In this document: in pieces, positions 10,431 to 21,937 of the stretch
How the letters are laid out: each line of letters starts with the position of its first letter
How positions within the stretch are numbered: position 1 is the stretch's first letter
Assembly: GCA_030704615.1 (NCBI GenBank)
Contig: CM060731.1
Location: forward strand, 20,400,001 to 20,460,000
Length of the DNA: 60,000 nt
Source: Takakia lepidozioides
Taxonomy: Eukaryota > Streptophyta > Takakiopsida > Takakiales > Takakiaceae
Direction: 5' to 3'
Position numbers and translations under genes: made by a program
Notes under the pieces: model-generated
What the model was told of the DNA's origin: nothing
Databases searched by the model: none
Seen by the model: only the letters and a program-made list of their open reading frames with translations

Positions 10431-13367
10431 TCACCAGTAATCCCCACAAGAACAAATCCCATCTTCAAAGTGGTGAAAGCGGTTAGCGTCCCGTACAACA
10501 ATTGCTCGGTCAACAATCTTTGAGATGAATTTGGTGGAGGTGTGGCAGTCACCACACACTCGAAGATTCTTGATGAGACGGAGAGGCGTCCTGGGGGTCG
10601 TGCTGATCAGCCCAAAACCAATGGCCAGCTTCTCACTGTGGTGGCAAAGAGAAAATTCCTTTTCCTCCTCCCCCACATCATGCAATACAAAGCGCGTGTC
10701 AGGCACATACCCCGCCTTCTTCATCTGCCCAGACAATCTTCTCAGCTCAGCATGGATTTCCTTAATTCTGGGATGCAACTTGTCAGCTACAACGAAGGTG
10801 TGCACCCTGTTGCCAACCTCAATGCAGCAGCGACCTGGCTCCTTTCTAACCCCTTTGACCTTCATCATTCTTCTCACCTTTGCAGTATCATCCCACCTGC
10901 CAGCTGCAGCATAGATGTTTGAGAGCAACACATAAGTCGCGGCATCCTGTTCATCCCACATGAGGATAGATGTTGCTGCACGTTCAGCCATCTCCACATT
11001 GCCATGGATTCTGCAGGCACCAAGCAAGGCCTTCCACACCATAGCACCTGGATTGATGGGCATTTTATTAATCAGGTCCACTGCCTCATCCAGTTGTCCC
11101 GCACGTCCAAGAAGGTCCACCATGCAGCCAAAGTGCTCTACTGTCGGAGTGACACCATGATCTTGACTCAGGGAATCAAAGTAGCGTCTTCCTTCATTCA
11201 GTAGGCCAGCGTGGCTGCATGCAGAGAGAACACATATAAAGGTGATACTGTCCGGCTTCAAGCCGTTCTTTTGCATTCCTTCAAATAGTTGCATGACCTC
11301 CCTATGACAACCATGCTGTGCATATCCTGCGATCATCGCGTTCCAAGACACCACATCTCGTTCAGCCATATTGTCGAACACTCCTTTTGCATCCTCGATG
11401 CTCCCACATTTGGCATACATGTCCACCAGGGCAGTGTTCAGGATCACATCTGCTACAATTCCAGCTCTGACGATGTTGCCATGCACCTCTTTGCCCTTTT
11501 CCAGGGCTGCCAGGCTTGCACACGCACTGCAAACGCACACAAACGTGATGTGGTCGGGCTTCACCCCTTCCCCCCTCATTTGCTCATACGTCTCCAAAGC
11601 CTCCATCCCGCGCCCCTGCTGTGCATACCCTGCGAGCATCGCACTCCACGACACCACATCTCGTTCAGCCATATTGTCGAACACTCCCTTTGCATGCTCG
11701 ATGCTCCCACATTTGGCATACATGTCCACCAGGGCAGTGTTCAGGATGACATTTGGTACAATTCCAGCTCTGACGATGTCGCCATGCACCTCTTTGCCCT
11801 TTTCCAGGGCTGCCAGGCTTGCACACGCATTGCAAACGCACACAAACGTGATGTGGTCGGGCTTCACCCCTTCCCCCCTCATTTGCTCATACGTCTCCAA
11901 AGCCTCCATCCCGCGCCCCTGCTGTGCATATCCTGCGAGCATCGCGTTCCACGACACCACATTTCGTTCAGCCATATTGTCGAACACTCCCTTTGCATCC
12001 TCAATGCTCCCACATTTGGCATACATGTCCACCAGGGTATTGTTCAGGATCACATCTGGTACGATTCCAGCTCTGACGATGTCGCCATGCACCTCTTTGC
12101 CCTTTTCCAGGGCTCCCAGGCTTGCACACGCACTGCAAACGCACACAAACGTGATGTGGTCGGGCTTCACCCCTTCGCACATCATTTGCTCATACATCTC
12201 CAAAGCCTCCATCCCGCGCCCCTGCTGTCCATACCCTGCGAGCATCGCACTCCACGACACCACATTTCGTTCAGCCATATTGTCGAACACTCCCTCTGCA
12301 TCCTTGATGCTCCCACATTTGGCATACATGTCCACCAGGGTATTGTTCAGGATCACATCTGGTACGATTCCAGCTCTGACGATGTCGCCATGCACCTCTT
12401 TGCCCTTTTCCAGGGCTGCCAGGCTTGCACACGCACTGCAAACGCACACAAACGTGATGTGGTTGGGCTTCACCCCTTCGCACATCATTTGCTCATACGT
12501 CTCCAAAGCCTCCATCCCGCGCCCCTGCTGTGCATACCCTGCAATCATCGCACTCCACGACACCACATTTCGTTCAGCCATATTGTTGAAAACTGCCTTT
12601 GCATCCTTAACGCACCCACATTTGGCATACATGTCCACCAGGGCAGTGTTCAGAATGACATCTGGTACAATTCCAGCTTTGACGATGTCACCATGGACCT
12701 CTTTCCCCTTTTCCAGGGCTCCCAGGCTTGCACACGCATTGCAAACACAAACAAACGTGATGTGGTTGGGCTTCACCCTTTCGCGCATCATTTGCTCATA
12801 AGTCTCCAAAGCATTCGTACCACACCCATGCTTGGTAAATCCTGCCAACATTATATTCCACGTGATCAAATATCGCTGAGGCATTCTGTTGAACACTTGG
12901 TGAGCATCCATGATGCTCCCGCACTTAACATACATGTTGACAAGGGTGTTGAGGAGAAAAACATTCGGCGTGAATCCACTTTGGATAATGTGTGTGTGCA
13001 CCTGCTTTCCAGCTTCCAGGCCTTTCACCTTGATGCACTTATGCAAGAGACAGACATACGTTTCTGAATCTGCTGAAATGCCTCCTTGGTTTAAAGTCTG
13101 TAGAGCCTCTTTCAGTCTGCCTGCCTCACAAAGCATCTTCACATGCCCAGAAGTGCCAGAAGAGGCATTGTGGACTCCCTCTCTTGATCCTCTTCCAGAA
13201 GCTGTAGTCATGGTTGAGGTGCCTGATTTTATCAACTGTGCCGCTGCAGCTGCTGCCTTTAGTTGACCATCTACCCATGCAGGTTTCTTGTAGCTATTGA
13301 TCCACAGGGAATCATAGGTAATCTTGTGCTTGAAATCTGGCCCTCTTGGATGAATCTGTACCCACAC
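10431..13367 (-). CDS. PPR-DYW protein (PLS-class pentatricopeptide repeat RNA-editing factor), N-terminally joined to a PDF motif
   Basis: Open frame of 978 codons. It is predicted to act in mitochondria or plastids, binding RNA and converting specific cytidines to uridine. From about residue 70 on come PLS repeats, including five near-identical 101-residue (303-bp) S-P-L modules (MYAKCG / VVSWxAM / EALETYEQM / ITFVCVC). They are followed by L2-S2 (HAGLLNEGRRYFDSL, VDLLGRAGQLDEA), E1/E2, a PG box (KEPGRCCIEV) and a complete DYW deaminase domain: HSE at 910-912 in CHHSEKLA, CGDC at 938-941, terminal CGDYW. The first 49 residues are not PPR but an OSB-type PDF half-motif (PDFKHK...LWINSYKKPAWV). 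Met1 lies in read-through of an intron, because an acceptor is present at 13356. A more PPR-like start is Met53 at 13211. Either the protein starts there or it is spliced to the upstream PDF exons. Intact, so probably functional. Confidence 0.9.
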   Translation of the reverse strand: MWVQIHPRGPDFKHKITYDSLWINSYKKPAWVDGQLKAAAAAAQLIKSGTSTMTTASGRGSREGVHNASSGTSGHVKMLCEAGRLKEALQTLNQGGISADSETYVCLLHKCIKVKGLEAGKQVHTHIIQSGFTPNVFLLNTLVNMYVKCGSIMDAHQVFNRMPQRYLITWNIMLAGFTKHGCGTNALETYEQMMRERVKPNHITFVCVCNACASLGALEKGKEVHGDIVKAGIVPDVILNTALVDMYAKCGCVKDAKAVFNNMAERNVVSWSAMIAGYAQQGRGMEALETYEQMMCEGVKPNHITFVCVCSACASLAALEKGKEVHGDIVRAGIVPDVILNNTLVDMYAKCGSIKDAEGVFDNMAERNVVSWSAMLAGYGQQGRGMEALEMYEQMMCEGVKPDHITFVCVCSACASLGALEKGKEVHGDIVRAGIVPDVILNNTLVDMYAKCGSIEDAKGVFDNMAERNVVSWNAMLAGYAQQGRGMEALETYEQMRGEGVKPDHITFVCVCNACASLAALEKGKEVHGDIVRAGIVPNVILNTALVDMYAKCGSIEHAKGVFDNMAERDVVSWSAMLAGYAQQGRGMEALETYEQMRGEGVKPDHITFVCVCSACASLAALEKGKEVHGNIVRAGIVADVILNTALVDMYAKCGSIEDAKGVFDNMAERDVVSWNAMIAGYAQHGCHREVMQLFEGMQKNGLKPDSITFICVLSACSHAGLLNEGRRYFDSLSQDHGVTPTVEHFGCMVDLLGRAGQLDEAVDLINKMPINPGAMVWKALLGACRIHGNVEMAERAATSILMWDEQDAATYVLLSNIYAAAGRWDDTAKVRRMMKVKGVRKEPGRCCIEVGNRVHTFVVADKLHPRIKEIHAELRRLSGQMKKAGYVPDTRFVLHDVGEEEKEFSLCHHSEKLAIGFGLISTTPRTPLRLIKNLRVCGDCHTSTKFISKIVDRAIVVRDANRFHHFEDGICSCGDYW

Positions 13368-14772
13368 TCTACCCCTGCTCCTTCAGCTATCCATGCCTCT
13401 GCACAAATCATGCATTCATCCTTGCCTTGCTGCTGACAGCTGACAATGACAGCCTAGATTTGTTCTAGGAAACACCCAACTCAGCTTATCACACTAGTTC
13501 CTATGCTCATTGCGTCTGCTACTCTCTGTAATCCAACAGGCATCCACCTTTTTGCCCCACCATTGACTGGGGTCAGAAAAGTATTCTTTCCACAGCTTCT
13601 CCTCGTCTCTGTTACCTGTTTCTGGATACTTTCCTGTTGTCACATTGGCAGTATCATGTCAAAGTCACTCCAAACTATCAAAGGTTCACTCAACCAGCTA
13701 ACTGGCAGAATTCAACATGAAAATTTAGGGCCGGTTCTGATAAGAGGGAAAAACAGGGTGAAATGTGTTGAAGAAGGTGCCTTCATTAGCAGTGCCTGAT
13801 TTTATCAATTGTGCCGCTGCTGCTGCGGCTTCCTGTTGACCATCTACCCACGCAGGTTTCTTGTAGCTATTGATCCACAGGGAATCATAGGTAATCTTGT
13901 GCTTGAAATCTGGCCCTCTTGGATGAATCTGGACCCACACTCCATCCCTGCTCCTTCAGTCATCCATGCCTCTGCACAAATCATGCATACATCCTTGCCT
14001 TGCTGCTAGCAACAGACAATGACAGCCTAGAATTCTTCCAGCAAACACCCCAACCATACTTATCACACTAGTTCCTATGCTGACTTGCATCTCCTTCCAA
14101 CAGGCATTCACCTTTTTGTCTCCATTGTCCCACCATTGACTGGCGTCGGAGAAGTGTTCATTCCAAAGCTTCTCCTCGTCTCTGTTATCTGTTTTTGGAT
14201 ACTTTCCTGCTGCCACATCGGCACTAACTTGTCAAATTCATTCCAAACCACCACAGATCCACTGCAACATATGGCAAATGAAAGGCTACAACTTGGATCC
14301 AGACACCATATTCAATATGCAAATTCAGGGCCGAGTCTGATGAGAGCGCAAAACAGGCTGAAATAGGTCGAAGAAGAAGGTGCCCTCACCACATTGTCCT
14401 TGACCTTGTGTCATGACCCATGGAGGATTTGAACGACCATCAACCCAAAAGGACCTCTTGTGTGTGCTGCTTGTGTCTGTAGTCAGGTAATCTCGGATTG
14501 GTCTGTGAGAACCACCACGGTGCAGCTGAGCAGGCAGAGATTGAAACACGGCCTGCTAAGCTCTCCCAAGAACCTTGTAAACATCAGGAAGAATACCAAA
14601 TCATGGTACTAACAGGAGCCAAGAGCCCACATTTGCAGGATGGACAAACTTCTTCACATCGTACATTGAGAAAAAGCCACACCTTGCGATTGCGGTTGTC
14701 CCACCATCGTGAAGGATCTTTAAAAAACCCATGCCAGCTCTGCTCCGTGCTCCAAGGTAGAGGTTTGTGATC
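13220..14772 (-). CDS. OSB-like gene part: three PDF motifs in split exons, in frame with the PPR-DYW gene
   Basis: Minus-strand exons encode PDF motifs, the single-stranded-DNA-binding module of plant OSB (organellar single-stranded DNA-binding) proteins. PDF1: SWHGFFKDPSRWWDNRNRK (exon about 14683-14772, donor GTGTGG) plus THKRSFWVDGRSNPPWV (14392-14476). PDF2: RDEEKLWNEHFSDASQWWDN (14112-14206) plus PDFKHKITYDSLWINSY (about 13803-13928). PDF3: LWKEYFSDPSQWWGKK (13548-about 13636) plus a half that continues into the PPR frame (starts 13355). The phases agree at each junction I could test: PDF1b ends phase 1 and PDF2a starts with the matching two bases, and PDF2a and PDF3a end phase 0. PDF2 and PDF3 units, introns included, look like a tandem duplication of about 570 bp. 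The OB-fold that OSB proteins have N-terminally is not seen upstream, so the gene is partial or PDF-only. Confidence 0.7.
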
Positions 14773-15192
14773 GAAAATCCGACAGCATCAACATGTTGAC
14801 ATGGTCCTTTACTGAGGGGTGCTAGTGAGCTTTCAACAACATTCATGCAAGTTGTTTTAGGCTCCATTGGGCTCTAGGCTACACGGTGAGGAACAACAAA
14901 CTCCAAACACTGCTCAAGAAACGTGTGCTTTTACCGAACTTTCAACCAGGATATTACTGTGCTCTTCCAAGGTGGCAGCCCTACATCGACCACGGCTTTC
15001 CAAGTGTGCCGTTAGACAATTAAATCATGCATCATTAAACCAAGTCTCCATAGTGAGCCACTATTTGTTGGAAATGAGGCAAAGAACTGTATTGGAAATG
15101 AGACAAACTTATTGGAAGCGAGGCAAAGATTATTGAAAATGAAAGTGGTCATTTGGCCACCAACCCCTGTTTGAAGTTTAGAGAGAGAGACG
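14773..15192. other. 420-bp region between the divergent PDF and uricase genes
   Basis: No coding domain is recognised on either strand. By position it should hold the uricase promoter and 5' UTR (a GA-rich stretch GAGAGAGAGA lies just before the uricase ATG). If no further PDF-gene exon exists upstream, it also holds the start of the opposite gene. Confidence 0.4.
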
Positions 15193-18100
15193 ATGGGGAC
15201 AGCGGAGGCTGTTCTGGAGCACATGCATGGCAAGGCGAGGGTACGGGTGGCGCGTTTGTGGAGAGGGAAGGAAGGACAGCCTCACCGGGTTGCGGAATGG
15301 AACATTTCCATTTCTTTGTCCTCCATGTGTCTTCCTGCTTTTTCAGATGGCGACAACTATGCTATTGTAGCAACAGATTCCATGAAGAACACGGTATTCT
15401 TTCTGACTATCCCCTTCTCACACTCTCTTATCTCCTGTTTCTCTACTTTGGGAGAATCTGACTCGAATTTGGCTCTGGTTACATTTTGGTTGAATTAGTA
15501 GTGGAATGTTCATCCTCGTATTCAGATCCACTGGTGAAGCCGTGCAGCGTTGGGAGATAATGCACTCGTTTTTAAAGATAGCAGAAACCTACTTGAATTG
15601 CAACTCGTTGTTCTGTACTTTCACAATCTGTATGATGCATCAATTGTATGCAATTTATAGAAGGTTGAGTACCGTAAGCATGGTACCCCTTTGATAGAAA
15701 TTGGTTGTCCATCCCGGTTACTGTGGATGGCTTGTTGCCGAAAATTTGATTCTCATGAATTGGAAACGCTTGTGCCCACGTGTTCCTATTTACAAAGTCA
15801 AGCAATTGCCTGTTAAATCTTGGACTACTCAAAGAGAGTTTTTTATTCTGTCTTAGATCAGTGTTGGGGATTCTGGGACTTCATTATATACTTGGCTATT
15901 AACGCTACTGGTGGATCTCAGTTAAGTCATTTTCCAAGAGGTTGGACAATTTGCTTACAGTCGTGCAACTCTTTTCAATGGCACATGCTTTGTCTGCAGA
16001 CAGTTTCTCGGCGACCTACTATCTGTTGGTCCTTCTCTGTTGCCTGAGGATTTACAGTGGTTTGGAGCTGCCTACAGGTTTACAAGCTAGCTAAAGAATG
16101 CAATGAGGAGCTGTCGATGGAAGACTTTGGAGTTCTTTTAGGAAAACATTTTATTGACACCTACCCTAAGGTGTGCTTGCAGACATCAAACCAGTCCCTT
16201 ATTTTTTATTTATTTTTTAAATCAAGGTGAGAGGGTCAATATCTCTTCAGACCTCATTCAGGGGATGGTTCTTTGATAGAGTAAGTAGAATGTCTATGTT
16301 TCAGTTATTCTGTTAGCTTATATGCCTCACAATCTGGAACTACTGTCCAGATTGTCACAGGTACGAGGGTGGCTCTTGCTGAGAAGCCTTGGGAGCGCAT
16401 TGTAGTGGATGGCCTCCCCCACCAGCATGGTACATGTTCCCCCCCCCTCCAATAAGCCCCTTCCTTTCTCCACTGGAGTAAGAAAAGCTGTGTAAGTGTT
16501 TCTCACTACAGTTCTGTATTGATGCGTGTACTGAACCCCGCAACTGAGACAGTATTCTACACAACCTGTCTCGATGTTGGCTTACCATGGCAGTCACTGA
16601 CACAGACGATGCCATGTTCCTGTATCAACAGGTTTCAAACTGGGATCGGAGAAGCATACTGCAGAGGTCAGGGTGAGCAGTGATGGAAGGGTGAAAGTGT
16701 CGTCAGGCATTTCCGAGTTGGCTTTATTGAAAACTACTCAGGTGCTGGCTAAATTTCCCTCTCATATTCCTGTCCAAACACCTGTATGAGTTTTGAAAGG
16801 GGCATAGGACTGCCCTACATTGGCTTCTTCCTTCGACTTACTGTGCTCAATTTTTAATGTTTCTCTTCGTAGTCCTGCTGTGGTAGTCCTGCTGTGGTTG
16901 TATACTATTAAAAGGAACATGTACCAACATGTGCATGTTTTAGCGACATGGTCAGCAGCAAAGGGCCTCTTCGAGTTGGAAATAGCAGGAAGTGAGCTAG
17001 TTGGAAAGGTTGATGTCTTTGCAGGCAGGGTTTGAAGGCTACATTATAGACAAATACACTACATTGCCAGAGACAAGAGAGCGAATGCTGGCCTCAGCAA
17101 TTCGTGCTGTGTGGAGGTGTGTATTTTGGAGTACAACTGAATGAAACTATCTTATCATTTTTGGGCTCATTAGTTATTTGGAAGACCATTTCTGCCCTCC
17201 TTCTTCATCAGGAAGAAAGGTAATTTGGATTCGGTTGGTTCCAGCAGGGGCTTTACTTTCCTTCTTTTGTACATTCAGCTATTTGTAATTTAATTATTTT
17301 GAGAAGCTCAACATGAGTGTAATTGGTTGCAGTTACTCCAGCAAGCCAGTGAGCTATCAACCAATGTTTGAAGCAGTGAAGGAGGTCCTTCTCAGTACCT
17401 TTTTTGGGCCTCCGCAGAGTGGAGTTTACAGTCCATCTGTTCAAAATACACTCTACCTCATGGCTAAAGCTGTGCTTGATACGTATGTCCAACTTCAATA
17501 CTTGCTTTTCTTATTTGCTCTACCTTCAATCATGGCACCCAGAGGGTGATGAAGTTTGGGACCTATGAATGTGTCTACCAGGTCGTCTACCCTGTCTACA
17601 AATTGAACTGTGTTGTCTTTCATTGGAGCCAATGGGTGCTTGAACCAAGATTTAGATGGAAGACTAAATTGACAATACGCGGACCACTTTCTGGAAAAAT
17701 CAAGAAGAAATTGAATGCTTTGATAGAATACCCCTTGGTCCATCACCAGTCCTGGTGCACAAACTTGGCTGTCAAATTAGCTATTTGCTTCCTCCTCTGC
17801 CCTTGAATGATGGACCTACAGCATGGTTGGTATACTGTTGTTTACTTCGCTTCTGAAGATTCCAGTTGCACCACCCTCTCATCCCTTTGGAAGGTAAACT
17901 GTGATGTTTGGTTCTATGTATTATGTCTTTGTATTGTGATTGGAAAGTGCTAGTACCGAGCTGTCTTTTTTCACTATGCAGGTTTCCTGAAATTGAGTCA
18001 GTGTATCTCAATATGCCAAACATTCACTTCCTTCCTGTAAATTTGCCCTCTGTGGGTGTCAAGGTAAGCACATCACCTATTCACCCAGGATAGTTTACTC

Positions 18101-18523
18101 CTGTGTTGTTACTGAAGGTTGTCGCTGTGACTGTGGCTGTGGCTGTGGCTGCAAAGGAAATATGAGAAGGCAAAAGTCTTTCTTATCAAACCTTTTCAGA
18201 CTGAGAAGGAATCTTTGACCAAGTAAAACCTGTGAATCCCTCAGAAGTGGACGAGGGATAGTAGTAATATCATAAAGATATTGGATATATTGTGATGACT
18301 AGTTGGGATGTCTGATTATTTCATAGTGAATTCACACCTAAGCTGCATGAGGTTCCAGAACTCTTCCCATATTGTTTCATTTTCAGTCTAATGAAATTCT
18401 GAAGTGGTGTTCATGGCACGTGCTTAGTTTGAAAATGATATCTTCTTGCCTACCGACGAGCCCCATGGGACAATCGAAGCCTGTTTGACCAGGAAAGGCT
18501 GTGCGGCCCAGTCCAAATTGTGA
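15193..18523 (+). CDS. UOX: Uricase (urate oxidase), peroxisomal
   Basis: Oxidises urate to 5-hydroxyisourate in purine degradation. Eight exons: 15193-15393, 16078-16170, 16351-16429, 16632-16741, 17025-17116, 17333-17482, 17982-18063, 18428-18523. All introns are GT-AG with consistent phase, and the total of 903 nt gives 300 residues, close to the roughly 309 of the Arabidopsis protein. Family residues are present: Lys14 (HGKARVRV), Thr61-Asp62 (IVATDSMKNT), EKPWERI, Phe164 (GFEGY), Arg181 (PETRERM), Ser227-Val-Gln229 (GVYSPSVQNTLYLM) and His257 (LNMPNIHFLPVNLP). The C-terminus is Ser-Lys-Leu, a type 1 peroxisome signal. The ATG at 15193 is followed at once by the conserved HGKARVRV block, which supports this start. 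A variant Ala replaces the usual Ser before Gly-Phe at 162. No lesions, so probably functional. Confidence 0.96.
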
Positions 18524-20400
18524 GAGTATATCAGGTGGGTTGGATATGATTCGTTTGTTGTGCTCAACACAAGATATCAGCTTCCCGTAATAGCCCTAGA
18601 AGGACAGAGAGGGTTAGTGAATTCCTGATCTGAACAAGGATGAAGCATTGTTTTTGGTGATGGTGCTGCTGTTGGTGATGTGCTTCCAAGTGTGCTGGCA
18701 GCAATGATGCTGACATCATAGCTAGAGGTCGTCTTAGGGACCTGACATGTCCACTGGTTATGATGATAAACAGCTTGTGAACCCTACACCTCCTTTGTGG
18801 AGCTGGAGCTGAAATGCCTCGCTGCTTACAAACAGGTGAACCTCAAATTTGTGGCTCTTTCAACAGTTCAGCACTTGTATATTTCAGATTTGAGCCATTC
18901 TTAGCCGCTTTGAATATTTGCATGTTGACAGCTCATTATGTCGTATATTCAAGTTGATGCAAATGTGAAGTAAATGAATGCCAACTCTAAATATATTGGC
19001 ACTCTGGGGATATCTCCATGTCAGACAGACTGGCTATTAAACTTTCTCAAAACTGCTTCAGACACCCCAACTATTAAATTTCGAGGTTGAATCAGGTTAT
19101 TAAGAATCGTTAAGCTTTTTGTCTGGACCTCAAGGATTCTGAATCAACCTCTCTCTAAGAGTGTTTGTGATGCAATATCTGAACCAAGTGGCATTTATCA
19201 AGTCCATTGTGTCATGTGGTCTTATTATGACCTCAGAAATAACATTTACTGGTGAATGAACATCAATGGGTGGGCTGTGCTGACAGTAAATGCACACTTT
19301 CAGGCAAGAGTGAGACATGATACAAAATGCCATCAGTCAACTTTTCAAGCAGGAAATAGGACATCAACTTCCAACAAAAGAGCAGTGACATGACACGGGA
19401 GGATCTGAGATGGTGAGACAGCAAATAGTCCTCCTTATCCATGATAACTACAACAGTCAGATTTAGATCAGCACAAAAATTAAAAACTTTGGAAAGTCAC
19501 TCATGTTTGCAAACTGCGCAGGAGCTTGCGATAGACCTACTCTGCTTCACACCAACCAGAGAGGACTGAGTGCTGCCCTTCACTACATCCTAACTTGAGC
19601 ACAAGATATCCAGGAGTATGATATATTGTGAGCTCTAAATCTCTGGGCGCATTAGTTCTTCTTTGTACGAAGGACCAAGGAGTCAACAGGAACAAACCCT
19701 TCACTACGGGAGAATGAGTTTTAGGCCACTATGCCTCCAACATGACCTGTTGCTGCCCAGCTATGACTTACATCAAACAATCAAAGATGCATAAACTGAA
19801 CAGCTCATATTTCAATCAACATCAACACCCTAGACCATCGCACATAGGAGGGGAGTGCTCCCTTGTTGATCTCTACCAATAAGTTGGCTTATGATTTCAA
19901 TAAGTGGATGAAAAGCTGCAGTGTAGTACCCCTTCATTCATCTAATAGCTCATAATTCCATCAAATACTGGAAACTACAATCTCAAGTCCCTCAGTCCAC
20001 TAAACAAGCTCGGTTAAAATCCACTTAGTCCTAAGGTGGGTCCGTTTTTGGATCCGTCACCCCTTAGGTCCCTTAGGTGGGCCAAATGGTCAGATGTGAT
20101 CATCTTTAATATTTCAAACCCTTCCTTTACTCTTCTGAAGATGGACTTTTGTGGTTTGGACCAAAGTGTCTATTCCCTACCTACACGACTCCTACATACG
20201 GAAACAGCCTCGGGCCTACATCATATCTCTCTAGCCAAAAAAATTCTAAGCCTAAGACCTCCTTAACTTATACTACTAGGTAATCATTGGCTGAGTTTGT
20301 CTACAATAACACCATATATTCATCAACCAAACAGATTACATTATTCTCTAAATATGACCATCATCCTCGTGCAGACCATTTCCACATGAAGAATGTTGGA
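18524..20400. other. uricase 3' flank and non-coding sequence
   Basis: No recognisable coding domain. The first few hundred bases should include the uricase 3' UTR. The rest leads into a Ty3/gypsy remnant. Confidence 0.4.
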
Positions 20401-20970
20401 AGCTCTGCTGCAGAAGACTTGCCACTCATCTTGCTACTATTCATAAAAAACTTACATTCCAATTAGTATAAGCTCAAAATCAATATAAAAAATATGCAGA
20501 TCGAATTGGGAAACTCAACCTGATTTCAAGGTCAGAGATTGTGTATGGTTCCTTCGACGAAACATACAAACCACGCGGCCATTAATGAGGTTAGACTATC
20601 AACATCTGGGGCCATACAAAATTACTCGTCAAGTTGATTTGGTCAGTTTTCACCTTGAATTCCCACGTAGTATGCGCATATCTAGTCTTTCACATCTCAT
20701 TATTAGAATTATATCATCACTCGAGTATCCTCGAGAGAACTTTCGCACCACCTCCACCAATCGAAATCAATCATGAAGTTGAATATGAAATCGATGAAAT
20801 CTTCGACTCTTACATCAAACATAGACAACTCGAATATTTTATACATTAAAAAAGTTACGATATTAGTGAACAAACATCATCATCCAATCTTGCCAATGCA
20901 CCTAACAAAGTCCAAGAGTTTCACCGACACAATCCAGAAAAACCAAATGCCACATGTTAATAAGACGTCA
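20400..20970 (+). mobile_element. Ty3/gypsy fragment: integrase C-terminus (GPY/F) and chromodomain start
   Basis: Reading on the plus strand through frameshifts gives KYADR...QPDFKV, LRRNIQTTRP, LDYQHLGPYKITRQVD (GPY/F module), then a proline-rich linker EINHEVEYEIDEIFDSYIKH and RQLEYFI, the beginning of a chromodomain. This order is typical of plant chromoviruses. The frame is broken, and the rest of pol is absent. Confidence 0.7.
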
Positions 20971-21611
20971 TGACGATGTTGATATCAGCAAAATTAGTTT
21001 CAAGATGAAGACTTCACATTCGATGCACCTGACACACATTAAAAGGAGGGATATCACTACATATTGTAAGTGTATATAGCTACACTTCGAGCATCCTTGC
21101 ATCTTGTATTGGCAACATGGAGATACAAGAATCTGATTCGCATGAGCTGTCATTTATATGACAACTACCAGACCAACCGTTCCAACTCTCACAACCTTCG
21201 ACATCACGATGACAGATCTTCAATGCGACGCATACTCCCTCGTTTAAACCACGTACGAAGGCAAGTGAAACCTATTCGATGTCTGATAATCTTGTTGGAA
21301 GTAGAGGCTTCAAACTCCGAGGATAAGGAACTGATCATGTTTGAAGGCAGTTTCGAAGATCAAAATGCTCAAATCGTTGCGTGGTCCCATGTTCATGGTA
21401 TTTAACACTATCTTTGATTGCGTGGACCTATGAATGATTTGACTTAAGATCAAATAGTAGAATATTTGGCAAGTATCATTCGCCGAATTTTGGACTTCCT
21501 TCAACTCTAAGCATTAAGTCCAAGAGTGTTACCGTTCTTGGATAAACTCGACATTAGAGAATGGGGTGATGTCAGACATAGCCCAGAAGCATCTAGCAAA
21601 AATCCAGGAAT

Positions 21612-21755
21612 TTCTAGACCTTCTAGAAACTTCTAGAATCGAAAACATTTTAGAACTTTCTTGACATTCTAGAATATTCCAATACTTTCTAAGACATTCC
21701 AAAAATTTCAAAACTTTTCAGGACATTCTTTTGAGAACCTTCTAGAAATCCGAAC
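21612..21755. promoter_or_regulatory. Cluster of heat-shock elements
   Basis: 21621-21638 reads TTCTAGAAACTTCTAGAA, four perfectly spaced nTTCn/nGAAn modules preceded by a partial one (TTCTAGACC). 21667-21679 reads TTCTAGAATATTC, a three-module site. A weaker site lies at 21740-21753. The TATA box is about 180-300 bp downstream. Confidence 0.6.
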
Positions 21756-21928
21756 CCTCTAGAACGCTTCATAGTGGTGAAGAAACATCTTTCGGTTGGA
21801 GAAACTTCCTAAGAAAGTTTGTAAGTAGTTGGTATTACAGGAGGCAAGATTGGATACACCTCGCCAACATAAGCCTTGAGGTACAATTTAGACTTTACGT
21901 CTGGTCTTGGTCATGTACTCTCTTATTC

Positions 21929-21937
21929 TATATAAAA
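21929..21937 (+). promoter_or_regulatory. TATA box of the putative LTR promoter
   Basis: TATATAAAA within CTATATAAAATTC, downstream of the heat-shock-element cluster. Predicted from sequence only. Confidence 0.4.

Noticed and set aside
11289-13067. 592-codon open frame on the plus strand
   Set aside because: It is the antisense of the PPR repeats; its periodic HLFALFQGCQAC-type sequence merely mirrors the 303-bp modules and has no family resemblance.
13215-13367. Met at 13367 as the true PPR start
   Set aside because: The residues MWVQ are intron sequence before an acceptor at 13356; the following part is a PDF exon. Met at 13211 or splicing from upstream is more likely.
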